Below, piece after piece: positions 25,005 to 35,804 of a stretch of DNA of 64,000 nucleotides. This stretch comes from Macrolepiota albuminosa (taxonomy: Eukaryota > Basidiomycota > Agaricomycetes > Agaricales > Agaricaceae). How positions within the stretch are numbered: position 1 is the first letter of the stretch; each line of letters begins with the position of its first letter. The notes below the pieces were generated by a model. It saw nothing but the letters and a program-made list of their open reading frames with translations, ran no database searches and was not told the DNA's origin. Location: assembly GCA_027475525.1 (NCBI GenBank), contig JAMWFC010000053.1:62001-126000 (forward strand), given 5' to 3'. The translations under genes and the position numbers were made by a program.

Positions 25005-28000
25005 TCATGGCGACTCCGAAGACTTCGACGACACTTCGTATTCGTTTTCTATGAAACCAACCATATTGGTCTTCCACAGCGCGTCCCTAAGCGCAGAACC
25101 TGTGTCATCAACAGAGTGTAAGAAGCGAAGTAGCTCCCGGCATAATTGCCAATCCTTTCCGTCCACAGCACTTTGCAACAATCGAACCGCATCATAGTTA
25201 TTTTCGTCAAGCTGCTCAAGGTTGTGGAGCACCAAAAGGTAAGAACCCGCAGTCTTGAGGCGCTGCGTAGCTAGGCAAGTCTGGGGAGGCATGATGCGTA
25301 AGATTTTTTCGAAGAGGATGAAGACATACGTACTTCAAATAGCGACTTAGGATTGCCAACAATGCTAAATAGTCGTCGCCATCGAGTCAACTCCGTTTTT
25401 CGAGCGCAACCGACCACAACATCTAGAGCAGCATCAAAGTGATCCAAAAACTCAACTACAGTGGGTAGCACTGCATCAGGGGCAACTTCACCATCTTCCG
25501 AATCGTTCTCGCTTTCCATGGTAGCTTCAGATTCAACGACAGTATGAAGAAGGATCTCTAGCGCATGAGCAAAATAGACAAGGTCCTTATAATGGGAAGC
25601 AAACGTCACTGCTTCTTTTACTTTTCGATTCCCAAGGAGAAAACGGAGTATGTGGTGCAGGAATAGGTGCGACTAAGGGATGGACAGAACTTAGGATATT
25701 GTCAAGAACGATCTAGAGAGGGACCTTACACTCGTGGCATGTCTGAACATAACGAATGACAGATTTGATCTCGTTGCGGCTTCGTGCTCAGCACCGATGA
25801 TAATTCCTTTGTCCATAAGTACGGCTGCATAGCATGGTCAGAAAGATTTCAGAATAGTGACAAGCAGAATTTACACAAGGGATAGAAGTCCAGAGGAATG
25901 TTGACACTCTCCTTAACGTTCTCTGTGCTATCTTCGCCTTTCTCTCGCTGTAGAGGCGCTTCAAGTGTCAAAGCGTTCAACCAGACACGGATGCCCTCCC
26001 CATCATAAACCCACAAGGAATTTTCCAAGGTGCCAATGCCGCGAAGATGTATCCAGCAGAATTCAACACGATCGGCAAATATCTGCATGTCATATTTGAC
26101 TTCTTGGTTTGCTGACTTTATTAACCAGACGTAAGGAATGAGATGTTAGGAAGGAATGTATCTTACCTTCCGTGGCCGGAGCAGAATCAATTGTCCACCA
26201 ACGACCATAAGAACCGTAGCTACGGATAGGTCGTCCACTGGGTCACCAAGTTCTGTGCGAAAATCAGTATGCGACGTAAACCCAATAACAAGACATACGC
26301 TTTTGTGCAGTGGGTATCATCCAACTCAGCATTCGCACTGCGCTTGGTGCAGATATTATTCCATTGAAGGTTATGCTCCCGCAAAGGTGTAATTTAATGG
26401 TTTCCGTAGTAGGAACAATCAAAAAATGATACAGGGTATTGTTTGCGGTGTATGCTAGCAGGGAGTTGTCCACCAGGGAGAGGATCACGACAAGAGAAGG
26501 TACGACTTCGCGGTGGAGGACATTATGGTTGCTTAAATCCATATCCCGCGAGTATAGCCGGATCTGTTGGTATGACGTTCGATCCGGGCATAATATACAG
26601 ATAAAATGAACTGACTTGGTAAGTTTTTGAGACTTCAACCGCTGCAATCAAGACGTGGTGGAACCATAGGAGACCGCCTTTGACAACGAATGCTTGTTCC
26701 TGTTGCTCATCATTGAATGTCTTCCACCGTCCGGATGTCGAGCTATAATGAATGAGACCTCTCCGTCCAGCTATTGCAATCAATCTACCATCGCTGCTTA
26801 GTGAGGAGTATTGAATAGGCCAATTTTTCGCCAAGTAACTTTGTGGGATCTGTACACATTTGAGAAAGGCAAGTTGACACGAAAAGTCCGAGTCAAACCT
26901 TGATATGTTGCCAGACATCGGATTCTGGGTTGATGACGCTCATATCAGGTTGGTCAGCACCTCGATAGACAAGAGCACGGTCGTCCATCTGGAGGAAAGC
27001 ATACCGTGTGTTGTCCTATCCAACTGTAAGTTATTTATCCTTCGCGTTTCGATCAGAACAGAGCGCATACGGGGGAATGTTGCCCAGTAGTTGCACTTTT
27101 TGCGAAAGGGATTACAAAGAGCTGGCCATCGACTTCTTGACGAGACTGTCAAACTTTGTTTCAAATAATCAATAGATGTTAGACTAACTCCGAGGCGAGG
27201 ATTGCGCCAATACTACTAATTCATAGTTACCTGGCGCCCAGAACTGTCATGGACATCAGGAATACAGGCAGAACATCTAAACGGCCACTCGCCAGGTTCC
27301 GTACGCCGTACATGAATGCGTCCTGAAATCTAGGAGCAATTAGTGAACAGAGGGTAGAAACAAAAGGGCGCACCTATCCTCATCCACAAGATCATCAACA
27401 CCAAACCCAAAAGCAAGGCACCTGCCTCCAACACTGAAGATGCCCCAACCATGCTTCCACCCCACAGCGAGCACATAGCCGTCTGAACTCCATTCCAAGG
27501 CGTAAACCTCTCCAGTGACGCGATTATAGGGATTTGGAACTTGTATAGTCTTTGATTTCGGCGTAACACCTTCTTCAGACGGGAAATTAATAAACTCCAG
27601 TCCTCCGCTAATGCATCACACTCAGCAGACGGCAAGGAGCCGAGTATTAACGAGAACCCACCTGTATGTCCCGATCGCTAAGAAGGAGAATTTGCCATTA
27701 ATGGCGATAGCCACTGCCCTTCGTGGTTCTTCGTAAACACGAATTCCCACCTGGCGGGACTCGTTTGGGTCAATGCGACGTCGCTTTTGCACCCATCGAG
27801 GGGTCTCGAAGTCATGGACACAGGTTCCTCGCCACCCTTGACGAGATTGCACGGTTGAGACGCTGTCCGGGGAGACACGACGATAACGAGCTTCATCCTG
27901 AAAAAAAATGATAATCTTTACTTTCCGCGACCAATTGCCAGAATGATGACCGGTATACCTGAACATCAACTTCATGAGAATATGAGGCGTTGTCTTCTAC

Positions 28001-28940
28001 TTCAGTACTTTCGTGCAGACGGACAAAGTAAGCCCTCCCGTCAGAAGTCAACCATGTCTCAATTCCCATGACGCGTGAATGGATGATTTGGGTTATGCAT
28101 ACTAGGTTCGAGTTTCGATTTCGTTCAACTTTCAAGTCATATAATGACTCACCATCTGTATCAACAAACCAAGGAAAGTCATGGTCATTGAGAGTCCAAG
28201 TTTCATATCCATGTTGGGTCAACTTCCTCCCCGTATCTTGACTGCCATCCTCCGAATCCAACGGCCATGGTATCCGTTGTATCGTTGGGGGATTCTTAGT
28301 AGAGAAAATGAGATGGTGATCTCTCGGAGATACACTTGTAAGGAGCTTCAGTCGATGAAGAGCAGTGTAACGATAGTTAGCACCCACCCGAGAAGGTTTC
28401 CCTCAACGCGTACCACACCTTCGAAGACCAAAGCAATTGATTGGAATGGAAGGCCTTCACCCGGCCCCGCAAGGAAATTACGTTGCGCGTTAGGCGGGAG
28501 TGAAGGTGCTTGATAAACAATTTCTTCATGCCTGAAATCCACAGATACAAGGACCAGGTACGATTCGGACGTCTGTCGAAGGGTTTAACCTTGAAAACTA
28601 CATAGTTAAAAACAGTTTTTCACCTTAATCACAAGGCGAGTGCTACTCGGCGACCATTGGACGTCAACATTTTCTCCGTGATCAATGAGAGAGGTTGGCG
28701 TCCGCGACAAATACGCCAACACGGCCGGCGGCTGGACACGCGAGTTTAAGAACGATTTGCAAGTAATCAATAGGGAAGTCCACTTACTCTAACACGCCAT
28801 ACTGTGACACCGTTTCTCGTGAGAGTACAAAAAAGCGCTTTTCGGGGACTTGAGCAGAGACAAATGACGGCTTCAGGTGGCAAATTCGGTAAAGCCGGTA
28901 CAGTAGAGAGCTGTCGGGCTGCTGATGTCGGAAAGTACAT
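25005..28940 (-). CDS. RIC1: RIC1 homologue, subunit of the Ric1-Rgp1 exchange factor for Ypt6/Rab6
   Basis: Scaffold subunit of the Golgi complex that activates Rab6/Ypt6. The ATG at 28,940 gives MYFPTSAARQLS, the characteristic N-terminus of the family. A WD40-like beta-propeller half follows, with blades around VICLCSSPRKALFCTL, ENVDVQWSPSSTRLVI, GKFSFLAIGTY and VYALEWSSDGYVLAVGWKHG (about 27,470-27,530), WPIQYSSLSSDGRLIAIAGR (about 26,800) and DNSLLAYTANNTLYHF. The C-terminal RIC1 domain spans about 25,860-25,005, including LHHILRFLLGNRKVKEAV and LTRWRRLFSIVGNPKSLFE and ending with NMVGFIENEYE. Many short introns; no breaks seen. About 1,050-1,100 residues. Confidence 0.88.
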
Positions 28941-29246
28941 CTCCCTGTCTAAGATTTCAAGCCAGCTCGAGTGAAAATGCTGATTGCAAGGGAGAGTTGG
29001 GTACCTCGCTGGCAATACTTTGGCAATATTATGGCTTAAGGAAGTACTGGTTCACACCGGTCGACACCGACTACCGCGTAACGATATATGACGTCCAGAT
29101 TTAGATATCATTGAGATGTGTTCAACTTTAATGGTACAAATAAGTGACCGACAGCATGAAGGTGCTATTACTGTACTAGAGTATGAGGCACACGCTCACT
29201 ACAATACAATAGGCAGCTGTGGTTGATTATACGTGGTTACACCATT
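28941..29246. promoter_or_regulatory. Promoter region of RIC1 and 3' flank of the PRELI gene
   Basis: Both neighbours are on the minus strand, so this 306-bp gap holds the RIC1 promoter and the terminator of the upstream gene. No coding signal is visible. Confidence 0.4.
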
Positions 29247-30033
29247 TTATGTAGGATAAAACCAGGATTTTAGGAGCGACCAGATACCACTAGACGAATG
29301 GGATGTAGCATCACTACTCGGGCTTTCAAGGGTTGTACTGTGAGGCACTGTGCCACCGATGGTCATAGGTTGAAGTCGGGATTGACGCAAGAGGTTGAGA
29401 ATAAGCGATACGCCTTCGCGAGACTGTCCGCGACTTGTGAGAATCCCATCGCTATCTATAACAATACTCACTCGTTGAACGTTGGCCTTGAACCGATTGA
29501 GTCCGTGGTTCTCAATTTTCTTTGTTAGGCCCCAGCCAAAGCCAGACCGAATCCGAGCTTCCGTAGTTTGAAGCGTTTGACTGCAAAAAGAATACTGAGA
29601 TAGATCAAAGATTATTAAAAAAGAAAAAAATCACCCTTCCAGGTTCTGCCGGAACATAACCCATTCCTCGACCTGCATGACCTTTACATGGTCCAAATTT
29701 TTTGTTCGGCATCTTACAATCTTGCCCATAGGATCAACTTCACTCTCTTCAAGTATCCATGATTCTGCTCTCCCAACCAAGTTTTGTGCCCACCTTGGGA
29801 GGGATCCGCGTTTCAATATAAGCCGAGTGGTGAGTAGTGTCCCGGATGGTGTGAGGGTCCTGGAAATAACGTCACAAGAAAGGACGTGTGATGCATATGG
29901 GTTTGGATAGCGCAAGAAGTACGCTAAAGAAACGATAGACCAAGGATCACTAGTGATTGAAAAATTCCTCAGTAATTATGGGGTAATGAATAACCACATA
30001 CTCATAAAAGAAGGTCTGCGAGAAGAACTTCAT
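29247..30033 (-). CDS. PRELI/MSF1 domain protein (Ups/PRELID lipid-transfer family)
   Basis: Family members carry phospholipids (phosphatidic acid or phosphatidylserine) across the mitochondrial intermembrane space with Mdm35. The ATG at 30,033 gives MKFFSQTFFYDDPWSIVSLA once a GTATGT...CTAG intron (about 29,945-30,010) is removed; this splice restores the conserved opening. The frame continues with RYPNPYASHVLSCDVI and ILKRGSLPRWAQNLVG, then VEEWVMFRQNLEG and, after a short intron, a C-terminal helix region that includes IRSGFGWGLTKKIENHGLNR. A Ser/Thr-rich tail ends at 29,247. Length about 220-240 residues, normal for the family. Ups1 or Ups2 identity is not resolved. Confidence 0.85.
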
Positions 30034-30196
30034 GAGCACCAACCCCAGCTCCTAAGTCAAGTAAAAGGCCGTCGTGGTGGGATGGAGCGGGGGCTGGAGA
30101 ACGGATGCAGATTGATGAAGTCACACTGAGACTTCTTTTCCGATTCCGTATTTGGAAATTCTTTACAATTCTAACGTAAAGTATTTACACTTATAA

Positions 30197-31668
30197 TTAG
30201 TTACTCGAATCGTGGACCCATCCATCTTTCCCCACCAATACCTGCAGTCCGTCATGTGATGGCCGCAACCATATATTCTCCCCTTGGTGAATCAGCTCTA
30301 GACCAGCCTTGACTGTCTCTGGTAGTATTTCTGTATCTTCTGGAATCTTCCCACCAACTGCTTCTCCAAGCATGACAAGATCATCATGGGCTACCTCGTG
30401 TCCAAACCCGATTAGGTACGTTCTTGTTGCACCGATCCTTCTCGCGGTGTCGACCGCGTCCTTGAGCCCAAAATGTGAAGTGTGCGGCCGGAGGCGAAGG
30501 CAATCTAAGATGAGTACAGGCAAGGGCCTGCCATTCGGGGCTCTGGATTCTATGATGGGCCATTTATCATCTGGGATGTATGACACATCTGACATGTAAA
30601 TAATCTCGTGCCCAAATTTGAACCCAAAACAGAAGTAAGGGCTTAGAATCTCTTCCGTGACTTTTTCCTGACCAGATGGAAGCTCATACGAAGGTATCGT
30701 CGGTCTCGCAGGCGCGGAAAGCATGGTCGCAGATGGCGTGAGCTCAAGAGGTGGTGCAACAGAGAAAACTCGACCATGATGAACTATCCTTGCAAATCAG
30801 TTGAATACCAGTGTGGACAACCATCATGCCGAACCAGCAAAAGGAGTGACCTGGATTCCTGTATCGAGAATCTCAAATGGAACGTTATCTCTGATGATGT
30901 GCCATTTAAATTCTGGGACCTGAAAAAAGATATGAATCCAATTAGTACAGAGGACTAAAGATCCTTCACATCACCACCGCCTGACGCAAATTCCTTCGCC
31001 ACGAGATAAGGAAACGATCTTCGTACTCCTTCAAAGGTGTTCTGAGAAACGTACACGTCAATGTGCGATTGAATTGCTTTGTTCAAGGTCCAGACTGATC
31101 AGATACGGGCAATAAGATAACTGTTGGACGACTGGCGTCCTATTATTACACCGACCTCGCAAGTCATCTAGCCCGTTCATTGCTGATTTATACCGTCAAA
31201 TCTACACGCATATCATTTAGATCACCACATCGTACCATCTGCATGGGCATGTGTAATCAACAATGCATCTATTTGCCTTAATCCATATTTTGGAAACCAT
31301 TCTAGAGCAGCAGCCTGAAAGTTCTTCCCAGCATCTACGACAATGGTTCTATATGAAATCAAGATAAAAGATGAAGTTTAGAAAGGTTTAGGAAAGTATA
31401 GAAACGAAGGCAGGCTCTTAAAGGGCAAGCAGTTGACGTACACTTTCCGGCCGTCTCTCGCAGACAGTCTAAGGGCGACACTTGTGTTCCTCCTGATGTT
31501 TTTCTTTCCTTCCAAGGTCAACGTGGAAAGGCAAGTTTTACATGGCTTCGCCTCTGGTGGAGCTGTGAGACAGTCTACATGAGGCAGACTCGAGGATGTT
31601 CCCGTCCCGAGAAATATAAGTTCAATTGGACTGGGAACGTTAGATGCCGAAATTGCGTCTATAGCCAT
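30197..31668 (-). CDS. Metallo-beta-lactamase-fold hydrolase (PhnP-like, eukaryotic type)
   Basis: Predicted zinc-dependent phosphodiesterase-type hydrolase. The ATG at 31,668 is followed by ELIFLGTGTSSSLPHVDCL. The metal motif reads ITHAHADAMNGLDDLR after splicing out an intron near 31,160-31,235. That is the HxHADA variant of this eukaryotic subgroup and not the common HxHxDH. Downstream are PYFCFGFKFGHEIIYMSDVSYIP, a further likely ligand region, then PVLILDCLRL, SHFGLKDAVD and FGHEVAHDDL. The stop is at 30,197. It shared a short divergent promoter with LipB before the mobile element inserted 73 bp upstream of its ATG. Substrate unknown. Confidence 0.82.
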
Positions 31669-31747
31669 GCTTGATGAAAAGACGTAGAAAACAATATGCG
31701 CAGAAGATAAATTGTGGTGATAACCAAAGCAAAGGCTGGCCTTTATC

Positions 31748-31762
31748 CCCAGTGAGAACTGG
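31748..31762 (+). repeat. Left terminal inverted repeat of the 3-kb element
   Basis: CCCAGTGAGAACTGG, preceded directly by the duplicated target CTTTATC at 31,741-31,747. Confidence 0.88.
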
Positions 31763-32070
31763 CTCTGGGCTGGTCGGGGCCTATCGGGTTATATCAGACT
31801 CTATAAGGATCAAATCAGATCCAGAACAAACCTGTAATTTACCCACTTCCCAGATTTTCTTACGGTCCTGTAAGGTCCTGTCGGTTCGCATCTGAATGTG
31901 TATAAGTTTCTATCTGGCCTCATCTGGCCTCGTCCTGTTTAGTCCGAAAACAACAGAATCAATTCATCTGAATATATCTGAATATATCAGGTCTTATCAC
32001 GTCTGGTCTGAGAATTACAGAATGTATTTTCAACGATGTATCTGATACCATCTGTTTACGACTGAAATTA

Positions 32071-34469
32071 TCATATTACCACCAAAACTATCTGCCACTT
32101 AATTTCAAATGTATTCTGAAGATCGACTAAGTTTAATTGAGCTAAAGCGACAAAGCAGCAAGCATACCTTAGAGGTTGTGATGAATTCTTGTCGGGAACA
32201 TTCAGCAAAGTTGATGTGGCATTCTCAGTTGTCTGTCCTCTCTTCTTCCGTGCCTTGATTTCTTCTTTCGAAAGCTGCTGATATTTCTGTGAGATTGGCT
32301 TGGTGAGTATCATGTACATGGGCAAATTAACATAGCGTACTTCTTTTGTTGGCCCATCGCAGCATTTCCATGCTATAGCGAACTCCCCTTCAGTGGCATT
32401 GGGATGCGATGTGAGGTAGTCGATGAGATAAAGATTCCTGTACATGAACATGTAAATATTTAAATGAAAAATCGAATATGATAACATACCGAGCTGTCGT
32501 AACTCCGTCTTTTGCCTTGAGTGGTTTTGAATTTGATTTCTTGATGATGGGATTTGGTTCAGTTGCGATTTGAGGAATCGAGATCGGTGGTGGTGGAACA
32601 TGAACATTTTTCCTGTAAAAATTTATTAGTTCGAGGTCCTTGCTGTGATTGATCGATCAACTTGCAAGGGATTAAGAATCCGATGAGTCTTTGGCTGTTG
32701 AAAATGAGGTGGCTCTGACTCAGAGGCAGTTGATGCCAGCAGTAATGGTGATTCGGTGGAGGGTGTGACTGTAATTGACATATGCGATGGTGCTGGTACA
32801 TGCAATGATTGAATTGGTACCTGTGACGTGGCAGGGTCAGTTTGGCATCGAGAAGGAATAAAACAGTAAACAAAGACGCAACGGCTACAGAGGACATGGA
32901 CAATGGATCCTGTGAGGGAGATGGGGCTTGCGAAGATGAGGCTTGCAATGCAGATACTTGTGATGGTGTGACTTGTGATGCAGATGTAGCTTGCGAAGAC
33001 GTGACTTGTGATTCGGGTGGGGCTTGGGATTCAGGTGGGGCTTGGGATTCGGGTGGGGCTTGTGATACAGATGAGGCTTGTGAGCACAGAGATTGCGAGG
33101 ATGGAGCGCGTGATGCAGATAAAACTTGTGACGAAGACAGAGCTTGTAATGAAGACGGAGCTTGCAATGAAGATGGAGCTTGTAACGGAGATATGGCTTG
33201 CAATGGAGACTGGGCTTGTGATGGAGACTGGGCTTGCAACAGAGACTCAGCTTCCGAAGAAGGCTGTGCTTGCGATGAAGATTTTACTGCTACAATAAAA
33301 ATCAGCATAAAATCAGAAAAAAGAATAGCAATGCACCTTCAAGCCCATCATCGTCAATTTCAAAGACTGACGCACCACAAAAGGGAGGCGAGAAATGCTT
33401 TGACTTCTCGAAAACTGGGGAGGAAGAGCGCTTTCGCTTTTTTGGCTTTAATCGGCGAATAAAATTGTTATCGGCATTGTCGTCATCATTATCATCATCG
33501 TTATCATCTGAGAGATTACCAGTCCAATCAGGGTACTTGATTGTTGCATAAGTCTCGATTTTCCAGTAATTTTCAGCAAATAGGAACTCTGGGTGGGCTG
33601 TAAGCATGCGAAAATAGAAGAAATCCTGTACAAGGTTCGACTTCTTCTTCCATGTCGGAGGGTCCTGAGAGTGAAGACGGAACTCATTCCAACAGGTTCG
33701 TGCCGTCTCCGAAATTTGTTTCAGGCGATTCTTCGAAACTGAATGTCCATTACTATCAGTAATAAAGCCAAACCTCTTTGTTTTTCGTCCCCGATTCTTC
33801 TCTGTCTCTACCCAATTTGTCCATTCTTGCAGCTCCCAAAAGGGTACATTCGGATGGTCCTCACGGTCCTTTGTAGTAGGAATCTTGGCAGGAACTTGGA
33901 GATTCGATGATGAAGAAGGGTGCGTGCATAGTTCTGATGATACAAGACCTGTATTTGATGAGGCTAAAGTATTTGATAACAGCTGGCGAATATGTGTGAG
34001 TTCGTTACTATTAATTTAAATGATTAATAAATGATATATGCAACTAAACTGCATATACACACTTTAACATTCGTATTTCGACCTTTTGCTCAGTAGATAT
34101 GTTCCAAAGTTCAGTATATGCATTGTTTCCAGCACAGATGAGGTCAGTGTGCGTGGCATTAGCAAGAACTGGTGTTCGAAAATATTGTGCAGGCTAGATA
34201 TAAATAGTAAGTATGGATTCCATGACTGGGAAAGAATTTACAAGGTCAGCACGCATAGTATTCACAGCATTTGGAGTGGGAAAAGATTGTTCATGACCTG
34301 AAAACCTTGCAGTTGGCTACCGAACACAAGTCAGGAATTGTGATCACATTTTTAGTGTGCCACTTACATGGTATTGAGATTGCTGAGTATTATTAGAAAG
34401 TGAATGAGAAGTGAAACCGAAGTCAGAGCTTAATTGAGAAGAAAAATTAAAGTCAGAGCCATTAGACAT
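32071..34469 (-). CDS. Element-borne fungal protein with SQAP repeats and HMG-like C-terminus, function unknown
   Basis: Sole gene of the TIR element, multi-exon. The proposed ATG at 34,469 gives MSNGSDFNFSSQLSSDFGF. The middle has WELQEWTNWVETEKNRGRK and a globular block with KNRLKQISETARTCWNEF, PPTWKKKSNLVQDFFYFRM and NYWKIETYATIKYPDWTGN. An acidic Asp/Asn run and a basic KPKKRKRS cluster (possible nuclear signal) follow. Next comes a long Ser-Gln-Ala-Pro repeat (33,285-32,905). After further introns the C-terminus has YLIDYLTSHPNATEGEFAIA and, across a splice, KYQQLSKEEIKARKKRG, a pattern reminiscent of an HMG-type box. I do not recognise the family. The globular block suggests DNA binding rather than catalysis. 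Exon borders after 32,870 are uncertain; the stop is near 32,071. Confidence 0.6.
32905..33285. repeat. Degenerate 18-24 bp minisatellite encoding Ser-Gln-Ala repeats
   Basis: On the plus strand the unit is close to GATTCGGGTGGGGCTTGG. Three near-perfect 18-bp copies lie at about 33,012-33,065, with diverged copies on either side containing GCTTG(C/T)(G/A)A. Translated on the minus strand it gives SQAPPE and SQAPSSL-type repeats. Unit lengths are multiples of three, so the coding frame is kept. Confidence 0.75.
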
Positions 34470-34745
34470 TAGAGCGACGGTAAGTGGTACAAGACAGCGA
34501 CCATCTTCCAGCCGCGTGATACATGTGACTTGCTACATGTGACTTGCATCTCTACCCATCTCTAACTCGTACAAGCCGATCAGGCTGAGGACGTTGCTGC
34601 GCAGCTTATGACATCGCAGCTGTTCTAAATATACAAATATCTGACTAATATTGTCTAAATTGAGAGTTGTGCCGAAATTTCAGCCCAGTTCAGCCCAGAC
34701 CGGAAATTTACACAGATTCTCCGATCCTCCCGGATCCCTCCAGAT

Positions 34746-34760
34746 CCAGTTCTCACTGGG
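34746..34760 (-). repeat. Right terminal inverted repeat of the 3-kb element
   Basis: CCAGTTCTCACTGGG, the exact inverse of the left end, followed directly by the duplicated target CTTTATC at 34,761-34,767. Confidence 0.88.
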
Positions 34761-34928
34761 CTTTATCTGTTACGAACCGGTTTCTAACGTTTTGAGTGAC
34801 AAGAACTGCACCGACTGGGCATAAAGCTTAAAGCGGAACAACGATGGCTGGTAGTAGTCAAACAAGGACAAATGAAATATTTTTGGTTGCATAACTTGCA
34901 TTTCTTTCTTGTGCAGTTGTCGTTCTCC

Positions 34929-35705
34929 ATGTCAATTTCTACGATCATCTATCACTATTTTCGCCAACCACTACCCTATGTGCAGACTTTGGCGTTGCAA
35001 GAAAAAATACACCAAATTCAGTTGACTCAGAGAAAAACTAAATCTCACAAAGATATCCTCCTCCTACTTCAACATAGGCCTGTGTATACTGCGGGACGTA
35101 GACAAACAGAAGAATATGTGCGAGACGAACGAATACGGTTAACTACCATGGGCGCAGACTTCGTGACGGCAACACGAGGGGGAGAGCTGACTTATCATGG
35201 GCCAGGACAGATTGTTGGCTATCCCTTGATGGACCTTTCGCGATATTCTCCGACTTTGGGTGTACGGGACTATGTCTGTCGCATGCAGAAGACTTTAGAA
35301 CTGCATCTTAAAGAAGCTCATAAGATAACACCGATGCCGTCACACCACACGGGTGTATTCTTGAATTCCAATACGAAAATAGGTAGCATTGGGGTGCAAG
35401 TGCGGCATCGACTGACATCTCATGGTTTCTCGTTGAATATCACGAGGGAGCCGATATCCTGGTTCAATCTAATTATAGCATGTGGATTAGAAGGTGTGAA
35501 CGCGAGTTCCATTGAGACAGCTCAGTCCGAAGCTGTTCGCGTTGAGGACGAGATACCTGGTCTTGTCAGTCGGTTTGGACATCTTTACGAGAGGGAAATG
35601 CTGCCAATGGTACTTGAGGAGGAAGGGGAGATAGGGGAGGCTATTGCAACACTAGAGGAAGAAGCGAAGCGCGCCGGGCCATGGCCGAAAATGCCGACAT
35701 TGTAG
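34929..35705 (+). CDS. LIP2: Lipoyl(octanoyl) transferase, LipB/Lip2
   Basis: Moves octanoate from acyl carrier protein to lipoyl domains in mitochondria, the first step of protein lipoylation. The body shows GGELTYHGPGQIVGYPLMDL (about 35,178-35,237), the catalytic-lysine motif TKIGSIGVQVRHRLTSHG, and the catalytic-cysteine region IIACGLEGVNASS (IPCGI in many relatives). The frame is intact in one exon to the stop at 35,705, giving 258 residues, usual for the family. I prefer the ATG at 34,929 (MSISTIIYHYF), because YHYFRQPLPYVQTL is the conserved opening. An in-frame ATG at 34,872 would add 19 hydrophobic residues and could matter for import. A 16-codon uORF starts at 34,844. The promoter is now separated from that of the divergent MBL gene by the 3-kb element. 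Confidence 0.92.
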   Translation: MSISTIIYHYFRQPLPYVQTLALQEKIHQIQLTQRKTKSHKDILLLLQHRPVYTAGRRQTEEYVRDERIRLTTMGADFVTATRGGELTYHGPGQIVGYPLMDLSRYSPTLGVRDYVCRMQKTLELHLKEAHKITPMPSHHTGVFLNSNTKIGSIGVQVRHRLTSHGFSLNITREPISWFNLIIACGLEGVNASSIETAQSEAVRVEDEIPGLVSRFGHLYEREMLPMVLEEEGEIGEAIATLEEEAKRAGPWPKMPTL

Positions 35706-35804
35706 ATTTGGACATTCGTCTAGGTAGTGAAATGATCTGGCGTGAAGATCACGAGCCACAAAGAACAATATCACGAGTTGGCATTGGGAAACGCCTCACT
35801 CGTT

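Larger units (their letters stand above)
31748..34760. mobile_element. 3,013-bp TIR element with 7-bp target duplication, superfamily not recognised
   Basis: The left end starts CCCAGTGAGAACTGG (31,748-31,762) and the right end is its perfect inverse CCAGTTCTCACTGGG (34,746-34,760). The flanking heptamer CTTTATC occurs on both sides (31,741-31,747 and 34,761-34,767), as expected for a target-site duplication. The terminal repeats continue imperfectly inward as CTGG/GG-rich sequence. Short subterminal motifs such as TCTGAATATATC and TCTGGTC recur near the left end. The only gene seen is the minus-strand SQAP protein; no DDE transposase, RT or helicase was recognised. The element lies between the start codons of the MBL hydrolase and LipB. 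Confidence 0.85.

Noticed and set aside
32842..33462. Long plus-strand frame rich in Cys, Asp and Gly
   Set aside because: It is the antisense reading of the SQAP minisatellite. Stop-free frames are expected on both strands of an in-frame repeat, and the minus-strand version fits neighbouring exons.
33895..34085. tRNA or snRNA within the TIR element
   Set aside because: No cloverleaf or Sm-site pattern could be built; the region reads as coding plus intron.
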